Below are positions 55,355-64,000 of a stretch of 64,000 nt of DNA, piece after piece; the first letter of the stretch is position 1; every line of letters starts with the position of its first letter. A model generated the notes under the pieces. That model saw only the letters and a program-made list of their open reading frames with translations. It did not search any database and was not told the DNA's origin. The DNA comes from Clavelina lepadiformis (Eukaryota > Chordata > Ascidiacea > Aplousobranchia > Clavelinidae), in contig NC_135242.1 of assembly GCF_947623445.1 (NCBI RefSeq), positions 15,376,001 to 15,440,000 on the forward strand. Direction: 5' to 3'. The translations under genes were made by a program, and so were the position numbers.

Positions 55355-55786
55355 ACATATATTTAACGTAATGTCCTTCATTACGCTATAGGTTAATGTA
55401 ATGGGTTGAAAAATGTTATTTGGCGGAAAAATGTTTGTGTACTTTTTTACCTTATACACCATAGGTACTACATTAACACATGTTAATGTAGTATTAATGA
55501 TTAGGGATTGGCAGATGCGAAACCGAATAGATAAGCCGAATATTAACCTAATGCGAGATTCGTGCAAACCCAAATATCACAATTTTTACCAAAGATTCCT
55601 CAAGTAATTATGGCTGGCTGCTGCTAATCTTTTATTTCAATGACAAATTTGTTATTAGTGTTTTCAGTGTAACTTGTAGTCATAAGTATTATATGACACC
55701 CTGATTATTATATGTCCCAAGTGCATAGCATTGCTTTGTATTAAAACAAATTTCACATTGCTTAATACAGCAAGTATTTTCTATAT

Positions 55787-56087
55787 CAGGGGCGGGCAAC
55801 ATACGGCCCGCGGGCCGGATCCGGTCTTACATGATAATGTGGACTGCGGCCACATTCTGCCGCAATCCCTGTATTGCGACACTGAATAAGTCCAAGTTTG
55901 CCAACCTGAAAAAGATGGCCATGAATCTACTTGTTCTGTTCGGGTCTATATACATTTGTGAGCAAACATTTTCGACCATGAACATTAATAAGACAAAGCT
56001 GCGTTCCAATCTATTCAGGAATCCGGCCCGCCAAGTACTTCATTTTCTCATATCAGGCCCGCCGACCGAAGAAGTTGCCCGCCCCTG
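55787..56087 (+). mobile_element. 301-bp hAT mini-element carrying a transposase C-terminus
   Basis: The ends CAGGGGCGGGCAAC and GTTGCCCGCCCCTG are perfect inverted repeats, and TTCTATAT lies directly on each side as a perfect 8-bp duplication. Between them an 88-codon frame (55,831-56,097) encodes LNKSKFANLKKMAMNLLVLF, GSIYICEQTFSTMNINKTKL and RSNLF. This is the C-terminal hATC dimerisation region of ZBED5/GTF2IRD2-like hAT transposases (FGSTYVCEQTFSxMNxxKxxxRxxL). It is an internally deleted, non-autonomous copy that kept the last coding segment. The perfect duplication points to a fairly recent insertion. Confidence 0.88.
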
Positions 56088-56317
56088 TTCTATATGAACT
56101 ACATTGCAACGTAAATGTTTCTAAAACTGTAAACTTTGTCAAACATATTTGATAAATAAAAATACAATAAAATAAACATAACCTTTCATAAGCAATGGCA
56201 ATACCATGTAAAATGTCGCCTAAGATTCATATCTTATATATATATAAATTTTGTCTAAAACTTGAAATGTGGTTTTCCAAAACCAATAAAGCAAATTTCA
56301 TCTTAAACCAAACACTA

Positions 56318-56944
56318 CTACATTACAACACATACATCATTAGATTTGTCTTTTTGTCTGTTTTGACAATGCAGAGCAAAATCTTCTTGCAACTGTTTTT
56401 TGTAAAAGTTATGGCACCAGTCAGCAGCACTACTTCTGGAATCTGGTTGACTGGATTCTGTTGCAGTATCTGAAATATTAAAGTCATCATGATGATCATG
56501 TTCGATTGAAAATGTTGACTTTGCAGCTTTAACTCTTGAACTTGTCTTAAACCATGGTCGAACAAATGATGAATTTTCTCCTTTCTGCCACAATGCTACA
56601 TTGTCTTCATGTTGAAAAGACTTTTTATGTGCAAGCAATGCTTGATATGCTTCACTTATTTCTGTAAATGCTCTTTCTGACTGATGGTGCTTGTTTCTAT
56701 CAGGATGTACTTGAAAACTTCTCTTGTAAAAAGCTTGTTTAATTTTTTGTTCAGATGCTGTAACTGGAACCCCTAAAACATCGCAAAAATGCTTTACTTG
56801 TCTTTGAGTCAATGGAACATTTGGCCGAGTTGACATTGGTAGAAAAATGCCCTTAAATGAAACATGCTTTGCAGTGTTACAAAACAAATTAGTGTGCAGA
56901 ATAGTTTGATGAGCAATGGCATACTTCCATTTGCCACAACTCAT
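56318..56944 (-). CDS. Intronless J-domain (Hsp40) protein with C-terminal CaaX motif
   Basis: A single 208-codon frame. Residues about 50-110 form a J domain: FCDVLGVPVTASEQKIKQAF, YKRSFQVHPDRNKHHQ with the HPD motif that stimulates Hsp70 ATPase, and RAFTEISEAYQALL. There is no G/F region or zinc finger, so it is a class C (DNAJC) protein. The roughly 100-residue C-terminal region is charged, without membrane helix, and ends CVVM, a good CaaX farnesylation box. The N-terminal 40 residues are mildly basic and could be a targeting peptide; the in-frame Met before STRPNVP is an alternative start. No intron is needed, unlike every other host gene here. DNAJC4 and DNAJC30 were considered, but they have membrane segments that this lacks; no orthologue is claimed. 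Confidence 0.82.
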   Translation of the reverse strand: MSCGKWKYAIAHQTILHTNLFCNTAKHVSFKGIFLPMSTRPNVPLTQRQVKHFCDVLGVPVTASEQKIKQAFYKRSFQVHPDRNKHHQSERAFTEISEAYQALLAHKKSFQHEDNVALWQKGENSSFVRPWFKTSSRVKAAKSTFSIEHDHHDDFNISDTATESSQPDSRSSAADWCHNFYKKQLQEDFALHCQNRQKDKSNDVCVVM

Positions 56945-56999
56945 TTTTATTAGGTTGTCATTAAGCGCCTTACGTTTTATTTAATTAATCTGACACAAC

Positions 57000-59480
57000 C
57001 TGGAGCCCCATGTCTAAGGTTGCAATAAATGCCTACAAATAAATGATTTACTTCAGATGATTAAATATAATTGAAATAAGAAAAAAATTCTGTTACACTT
57101 TTGGCAGCTAAGGTCAACCACCAAGAAAGTTGTAAACTCCACCAATGTTTCATCTACTTCATGTAAATTCAATACAAACTATAAATAATGTAAGAACTGT
57201 TAAACTTCGGTATGAAAAACAATGAATTAACTTCAAGATTATGAAGTTTCCTGTGTGCAGTTGTCATAGTGCAAAGTTTGCCCTGTAAAAACACTTGGTT
57301 AGTAACTTATTGATTTACCAACATAAACGGTTGGTTACTGAAATACGTGCCAACACAATAAACGTTGCACATCGTTATCAGTTAAAATCAACAATCAGTG
57401 TTATGAGTTGCAAAATAACGTCATTCTACCCCTTTTCTTCAGAGGCGCCGCAAACTATTTAAAGATGCAAACTGCAGAGGCAGTATTGCACCAAGGGTAT
57501 TTCCAATAATCTTAGGCAGTGTCTATTTCACCTGCAACCGGTTATTGAATTTGCAAAAAAAGTTGTTTATGCGAGCCATGACCTCTCTAACCTTGACCCA
57601 AGCTACAGGAACCCATGATCTCTCTGATAATCCTAACAACCCAGGTTTCAACTTCTAGAAGCCAATGAAGCTATGACCTCTCTAAATTTGGATCGTGACT
57701 TTATTTCATACGAATACAGGTAATGAATACAGTAGCATTCTGGTGTCATACCAAATTTGTTCCAGGCATCGTGACGTAGGGAATGGGCATGACTCAGCAG
57801 AAGTTTCCTGCTGGAAAACCTGGAAGATTGCTTTCGATTTCAGGAAAAACTTATTTGTTTACTGCTTTACAAACTTAACTTCCAACAAGAAAAAAAAACA
57901 TACAAAGTTACACGAAAGACAAGAATTTTGACCGAAAAACTTGTGCTGAGTCATGCCACGGACAACCCTAATTTACGGAATGAAGAAACTAAGGTACGCA
58001 ACACTAAATACGGAAAGTGAGAAATTACGGAATATTTTTTTTTCAATTTTTGTAGTCAGTGAAATCGCAAATATACGTGGTATATTATTTAGCTTAACCT
58101 GTTAAATCTAAACAAATATTTTTGTCGCAAAGTGTTCGTAACTTTCCAAAATCTTTAGAAAAGGTTTCTGTCGGTGCAATCATTTATTTATTGTAGTTTT
58201 TACGGTATGAAGAAACTGAGAAACGTGACACTAATTTAGTGAGAAATCGCTAATCCGATTTTGGTGAAATTTGTACCATTCATCTTAGAAAATCGAATAA
58301 AATTATTTAATAACCCAACAAAAAAAAATTGTTTCCAAATATTGAAATTTTTTTTCCAATTATAATGAAATTACCCGCATTCTATTGTTCATGAATTTTT
58401 TCTTGCTTTGTTAACGCCGTTGTTGGTTGTCTGGCAATTAGTTATTTTTAAAGTTCTAGTCATAAAATGGTGTCAGACTTCGAACAATGTACTGCTATGG
58501 CGGCCCTGGTGCAAACGAATCTATCTTAAACACCGTCCATGGACGATTAACAAAAACGTCCATCTTGCATAAGAGCGTCCATGGACGCTTAATCTTCGAA
58601 AAAAACTTCCATGGTTGATCTCGAAACTATTGATTTAAACTTATCGTAAAATCTGTCCATGGACGCTTATTTTGAAAGATTGCTTTAAGCCTATCTAAAA
58701 AAACACCGCCATCGATGGATGACTAAGCGAAAACGTTCGTTTTGCGTAAAAGCGTCCATGGAGGATCCGCAGATTGCGTCGTGTCCAGCTTTTACCCGGT
58801 GCCGTTTTGAACCTTGTATTGAGCTATGGGAAAACTTTGAACAAGTTTCCATCATGGTTGAATAAGAAGGTAGACTAATATTTCAGTTAATAACTTCCTA
58901 ACAAAACGGAATTTTGCATGACAAGTCACTTTTTATAGCAATTATTAGTAAAATTTCCAAAATTTGGAAGTTTTGATTCTTGACCAGCAGTCCTCTAGCC
59001 AGGATGCGTGCGATTCGTCTGCCGAAGGTCAGTTTGATGTACATTATGAACACGCCAAAAACGGAAAGTCAAAGTGAAATTGCATTTGCCATGGTTTCGA
59101 TATTTCAAGATGTGTATTTGCTCCATGCCAAGCTGAGGTTAAACTGAATTTAGGTCGCTTGACTGTAAGTCATTTCAAATATCTTCGGCGTAACTTACGT
59201 GGAGTGCACCAAAATTCAGCAGGGTTTCTGTGAAACCCTAGTGTTTCACCAAACATGTAGAGTTGCTTGGTGAGCGTTAAGGTTTCCTTGGCTGGTGCTT
59301 TTTAATCTATTTTGACAGATTAACGATGCTCAAATAAGAACAAAATAAATTTCTGTTTTAACATACTGGTAGGAACTGTACATAAGCTGACTCTAATTTT
59401 AATGTTTTTCTTTATATATTGCATTTTATGCAAATTGTGTCTTTGGAAAAGCAAAAAAGTGTGCAATTTGCAGGCTACCA
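57000..59480. other. Intergenic between DnaJ gene and BLOC1S1
   Basis: No coding exon was found. ATGACCTCTCTAA occurs near 57,578 and 57,672. A cluster of GTCCATGGAC palindromes lies at 58,535-58,763. Confidence 0.4.
58535..58763. repeat. Cluster of GTCCATGGAC palindromes
   Basis: Exact GTCCATGGAC occurs at 58,535, 58,577 and 58,655, and variants near 58,606 (TTCCATGGTT) and 58,754 (GTCCATGGAG). Most are followed by G(C/A)TTA. Spacing is 40-100 bp, so this is an irregular, degenerate array, not a simple tandem repeat. Confidence 0.65.
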
Positions 59481-59488
59481 ATATTGAG

Positions 59489-59586
59489 GGTCTACTGCAG
59501 AAGTGCACAACAATAGGATGCATTTGTATACTACTCCAGCTACTCAAATTGTCACGTCATCTGGTTGTACACTTCTGCACTAGACC
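59489..59586. repeat. 23-bp inverted repeats with 52-nt spacer
   Basis: GGTCTACTGCAGAAGTGCAC at 59,489 pairs with GTTGTACACTTCTGCACTAG ending at 59,586; 21 of 23 bases are complementary. It is a small foldback element or MITE about 130 bp upstream of the BLOC1S1 start codon. Confidence 0.65.
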
Positions 59587-59712
59587 TGGTATTGATTTCT
59601 AGAGGTAGACTCTATACATGTTTTCTAATTTAATCAATTCTTACATTTTCAATTATCATGCATGCTTTTTGTTTTTAATCTGCAGTGTACAATGTAGTGG
59701 TTTTGCATCATT

Positions 59713-61164
59713 ATGTTAACTTCTATGCTTAAATGTCATCGTAACAAGCAACAAGAGTTAAAGCGAAGTCAGGAAGAAAAACGTCAAGATGTAGTAGCTG
59801 CACTGTATAAGTTTAATGAAGGTGTCTTGTCGGAAATAAACAGTGGGTACGAATACCAATTTCCATATACAGGAAATGTCCTCGATACAACTTTGTTGTA
59901 ACATTGTTATAGTTGTTTTGCTGTTGAAATCGGTCTCTTATTAATATTATACTTGTTTAAGATATTTATTATAAAATGTTTGAATTATCAGTAAGCTTAT
60001 TACATGTTTAGAGTTTCGTCGTCATATGTAAATCAATGTCAAATAGATGCTGAAATGAAGCAGCTACAATCTCAAACAATCCGCTTCACCAAGTTGACTA
60101 ATCAGTGGGCTACCCAGTTAAATGGATTTTACACTGCATTGAAGGTAACATTGTATCAATATAACAATGCCTTGTTTTTAATATTTTGATTTGCATACCA
60201 AAAGAAAAGCCAGAATAACTAAATCTATAATCTGTAGAGTTTGTAATCCTTGTTTTATGTAAACTCCTATGAACGACTAAATCAGAAGTCTGAAACATGT
60301 CCGTTTTGAAAAATAAGATGTCGACTCGATAGCCAAGTGGTTCGAGGGCTGACCTTGCAGTTAATGCGACTCAGATTTCGTGTTCGATACCCAGTGGTGC
60401 CATAGTATTGTAATTCCCTTGAACAAGGCATTAATGACACTTGCTCCTGTTGTCTTGTTGACACTTGTCCACACTGGTGGACAGTTCTAAATTCGGGCAA
60501 TCATAAAAAAACCAAAATAAAGAATGTTGTGACGATCGAATCATGCACAAAGGCCAGCTTGGTATCCTGGGCTCGAGTGATGAGTAATCATCGTTTGGTT
60601 TAAGTCTTGCAAAGATTTTCCTCCGTCCGAGATTAAACATTACCATACCAATACAACATGAATATATCTGCTCTTGTTGTACTATTGGTATAACTCATCA
60701 TTTTTAACTTGTTATTCAGGCATGTTGATATTTTGTTTGTTCTTGATTATCCAGTTAAACATATTACACGGGGAAGTTTCAATGACAATATAGTTTATGA
60801 CCTATTGATTTAATCTGTGTCAATTTTGACTTGTCAACTAGAGTTTTGTGTATTGCAATGAGTAGAAGGCAAACGATGTAAGTGTTATTTTATGTTGCGT
60901 GTGCAAGGTAGCACTTGTAAAACTAGTAATCATAATGGATTACTGTTCATCGCATTTAGCAATAAATATCTTTCTGCTAATATTGGTTTTGAAAATATTT
61001 TTAATGTAATTTTTATGTTTCGAACTCAGGAAATTGGGGACGTTGAAAATTGGGCTTCTGGCATAGAAGAAGATTTAAAAACTGTTGCAAGCTCTCTAGA
61101 ATACCTTCACAAGAGCAACACAACATTATCTACTCAAAGTATCGAAATAAAACCAGATGCCTGA
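59713..61164 (+). CDS. BLOC1S1: BLOC-1 subunit 1 (BLOS1/GCN5L1)
   Basis: Three exons, 59,713-59,846, 60,012-60,144 and 61,030-61,164, give 133 residues in phase (donors GTACGA and GTAACA, acceptors TTTAG and CTCAG). The protein begins MLTSMLKCHRNKQQELKRSQ and is helical. It continues YVNQCQIDAEMKQLQSQTIR, TNQWATQLNGFYTALKEIGD and VENWASGIEEDLKTVASSLE. The ALKEIGDVENWA block is the hallmark of BLOC1S1. It is a coiled-coil subunit shared by BLOC-1 and BORC, needed for lysosome-related organelle biogenesis and lysosome positioning; it is also described as GCN5L1 in mitochondrial acetylation. The length is normal for the family, with a slightly longer C-terminal tail. A SINE sits in intron 2. Confidence 0.94.
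60310..60660 (+). repeat. tRNA-derived SINE, copy 2
   Basis: The head TAGCCAAGTGGTTCGAGGGC resembles the D-arm/A-box of a Leu/Ser-type tRNA, and GTGTTCGATACCCAGTGG the B box. The body and tail (TTGCTCCTGTTG, TAAATTCGGGCAATC, GGTATCCTGGGCTCGAGTGA, ATCATCGTTTGG) match copy 1 at 14.4 kb block by block. It lies in BLOC1S1 intron 2. The tRNA head is better preserved than in copy 1. Confidence 0.75.
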
Positions 61165-62702
61165 AGTTGTTGGAGTTTCAACAGTTGGCAATCTTATTAT
61201 ACCAATTGCTTAACTATGTGCAATGTTACAATGTATTACACTATTTAAGCGCATTGTAGAGAAAGAATTACTATTAAATACTTTTTTCAATATTAATAAC
61301 CAGTGGTGGACTTCATGGCAACTTTTCACTTGGAAGTTGCTGATTGGACCTACAAAATGCCTACTATCCAGATAAATTGCTTAAGACTTGGCAAGTATTT
61401 TGGCGTACAAAACTAGTCAGAGATCAGTCAACCAGTCAATTTATTTTTCGTCAAAAGCCCGGTGGGACAAAAAGCCCGTTGTCACTAACATGCACTATAC
61501 GACGGGAAAGAGTGACAAAGCTGAAGGTTTAAAACATGCTCAAAAAGTAATTAGGTAATATTTGCTGGTATGATTCCTAAACCCGTGGTTGGTTAAACCT
61601 GTGCTAACTGACAGTGTTCTTACTAGATTCTTTTGGTTGTAATAAATTAACTATTAGTACTTGATCGATTGTTCGTTAGTCTGACTTCATTGATGTGTGT
61701 GTTCGTTAAACACTGATAGACTAGTTGGGCATCACAGTACGATAACCAAACTGACAATGTTTTTTAATATAATATTATTGATACACAACGAAACGGTTAT
61801 TGCTTTCAGAGTACAAAGTAGAGATGCATTCAGTATTACTACCAATGCTAGTCTGAAACAATTGACAACTAGCACGTTGAACCCTGTTGTAACGAATGAC
61901 GTAAATCGGAAGTAATAAGGAACGTGTTGAGTATACTAAACTAAACCTTCCATCGAATCACTATATCATCGGAAAATAGTTGTTGTAGATCGTAGTTCGA
62001 AAATCGCACTTCCGTAACCGTTTTTCGGCTACACAACTTCAGAAAATAGGCATTTAGTGTCCGTTTGCGCAAGTTCTGCTTTGTCACTTCGGTGGCCATT
62101 AGCCGTCTCCCAAAGTTGAAATTTATATTTAGCTTAATTGGAAAAATTTACGCTAGTAGCAAATTAAATGTTAGGTAACCGGAGATTGCGTTAAATTCAG
62201 CCAAACATTTTCGGTTACCCAAGCAAAGTTATAGTCGAAAAATGAAGAAGTAAATTCACTAATTACGTCATGATTTTTCACACTGTAGCGATTAGCTTTG
62301 TTTAAGGAATGGGTTGTGAATGGCCTACAAACAAACAGTGGGCACTACTACTTAGGGTTTAGGCTACTTGAAATTAGATTTAGAATAAAAGAACGATTAA
62401 ATTAGGTATAAGCACGAGGTCAATAACATTTAAATTAGGTTAACAATAAACAACGAAAAATAACTTCGAACACTGTACAAGTTTTTTTATCGGTAATAAG
62501 CCAAAATAAAAATTTAATACAGCATTTTCCCGAAGAAATCGTATCTTTCAAGGTAATTAGATGACGCGGTCGCGGCTCGTTGATAAGCGATTAGGAGAGC
62601 CGAGAATGTGAATGGGTTTGCAAAAAAATGATTTTAGCTGTGTTATGTCTACTTGACCTGTTGTTACGTCATCATCTGATACATGAGGTTTCGTGCACAA
62701 TT

Positions 62703-62821
62703 ATGACGTCCTATGTGAAATCCGCTGACAAGACCATTTGGCAACCGTCCCGTGGATGGTTGACGAAGCAGGGTTCTACTGAATATTTAGTTTTGGAAGA
62801 ATATGTAGACCTCCGTATAAG
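62703..62821 (+). other. Candidate coding exon
   Basis: The ATG opens 39 codons (MTSYVKSADKTIWQPSRGWL...EEYVDLRI) and stops at a donor GTAAAA in phase 2. Composition looks protein-like. A second open stretch at about 62,893-63,048 (SGGLALRGYFLLHYVNFAKQ) ends near a strong GTAAGT donor, but its phase does not fit the first exon simply. I could not assemble a gene or name a family. Confidence 0.3.
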
Positions 62822-63884
62822 GTAAAAAAATCGTGAGGTTTTGCAAGTTGGTCTCTTCCTCAAAAAAACTTTGTTGACAATTAGAAAAAGCAATGCTAAT
62901 GAATAGAAACATAGTTAATGTTCATCCAATTAATTTAATGTCGAACTTTCAAGCTTTAAGCGGTGGCCTTGCTTTACGTGGTTATTTTTTATTGCATTAC
63001 GTAAATTTCGCAAAACAAAAGAAACTGTTCTACATTGTTTTTGGTGGTGCCTGTAAGTTGCTGGAGCTACAAATATAGCTTAGAGACTGCATCAGTAGAA
63101 AAACATAAAAAAATGCATGTTGGCTTGAATAAAAGTTTGCTCGTTTTTTTTTCTTAGAGGCTCGACTACGTTCTAGTAACATAATAGCACTATTCACGGC
63201 ACAGTGTGAATCGTATGATGGTTTGATAAATAAACGAACTCGCATTCCGTAAAAACATTTATGTGTAATAATCCTTTTCTAATAATCCGTAAATGATTAG
63301 AAGTTCCGATGTACGTTTTGTAATTTTTTTAGTTTATTCCATTTCCTTTGTAGATACTCATTCTTTTGCAGTATATTGCTGCTGACTTGTAATTACGTGC
63401 TTGCGTAATAAGTAGGCCCAGTCGCTAGTAATAAACACAAAATAATTATGGTTGATTCTTTATATTATTCAACACGAAGTAGAGACTAATTTTGTTTGAT
63501 AATAATACGTTTTAATCAGGGTGAGGAGGGTGACAGCAAAAGTTTTAAAAAACTGGTTCTAATATTCTTGTGTTTATTCACCTTGCTAAAAAATTCTAGA
63601 TTTTTACGCATGAAAAACGCCTCAAAATAAATTGTATTCTCATATATTACGTAGAATAGCTGCCAATTTATAATTTACATTTTTGAAACGCAGTACACAA
63701 CACTTTTTAACGTTGTTTACGGTGCTCGTAATTGGTGAAATAATGAAGTTAATCGGAAATTAGTTTCCAGGCTGAAAAGTAGTTTTTGGCGCTATTTGTC
63801 ACACGTTAGAGTAGAACGTAGATTACATGAGTAGGGGAGAATCTTGCCTTGTGTGTAAACTGCTTAATCCAAAGGATTCGTTTT

Positions 63885-63892
63885 TATAAAAA
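63885..63892 (+). promoter_or_regulatory. TATA box
   Basis: TATAAAAA lies 55 bases before an ATG that opens a frame to the window edge. Initiation would be expected about 30 bases downstream, near 63,915, leaving a short 5' UTR. Confidence 0.5.
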
Positions 63893-63939
63893 GACCAGCA
63901 ACTGTTGTTAGCAGGAAAGTGCAGTTCGTGAAGTTAAAT

Positions 63940-64000
63940 ATGGAAATAAGAGTAATAGAACTAGGAGCAGAAGCTTCTGACATGAGCAACAAACAAGACG
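63940..64000 (+). CDS. Start of an unidentified gene (5' end only)
   Basis: The ATG at 63,940 follows AAGTTAAAT and a TATA box and stays open for all 20 complete codons before the window ends (MEIRVIELGAEASDMSNKQD). The context supports a start of translation, but 20 residues are too few to assign a family. Confidence 0.4.
   Translation, partial: MEIRVIELGAEASDMSNKQD

Overview
The window is AT-rich eukaryotic genomic DNA with spliced genes (GT-AG introns of a few hundred bases to several kb), a Barx-type homeobox gene and many DNA-transposon remnants. The gene set is animal. A fairly compact layout (about one gene per 8 kb) and moderately diverged homeodomain and TCTP proteins suggest an invertebrate deuterostome, most likely a tunicate; this is inference, because no diagnostic marker is present. 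Exon models below were built by hand from reading frame, splice sites, phase and family resemblance.

Layout. 0-1.5 kb: 3' end of an unidentified + strand gene. 2-6 kb: transposon debris (hAT-type ends, a decayed piggyBac). 6.5-14.0 kb: complete five-exon TCTP gene (TPT1), - strand, with introns carrying element pieces. 14.4 kb: tRNA-derived SINE. 14.9-19.3 kb: a 4.39-kb DNA transposon with inverted ends, holding a broken transposase frame and a spliced DUF4806-type gene. 20.6-21.5 kb: a non-autonomous inverted-repeat element. 24.4-29.2 kb: six-exon Barx homeobox gene. 31.3-33.3 kb: seven-exon phospholipid scramblase, convergent with a five-exon EIF4E2 (4EHP) gene at 34.3-36.2 kb. 38.7-42 kb: LINE and hAT fragments. 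42.8-49.1 kb: four-exon VPS37 (ESCRT-I) gene whose 4.4-kb second intron collects transposon pieces, including a mariner. 51-56 kb: repeat-rich, no convincing host gene. 56.3-56.9 kb: intronless DnaJ gene ending in a CaaX motif. 59.7-61.2 kb: three-exon BLOC1S1, with a second SINE copy in an intron. 62.7-63.1 kb: possible exons. 63.9 kb to the end: TATA box and first codons of another gene.

The host genes do unrelated jobs (growth/translation factor, transcription factor, lipid scrambling, cap binding, endosomal sorting, chaperone, lysosome-related organelle biogenesis) and do not form a functional cluster. The most interesting feature is the 4.39-kb element, whose DUF4806 half keeps an unbroken, phase-consistent frame over seven exons while its transposase half is broken.
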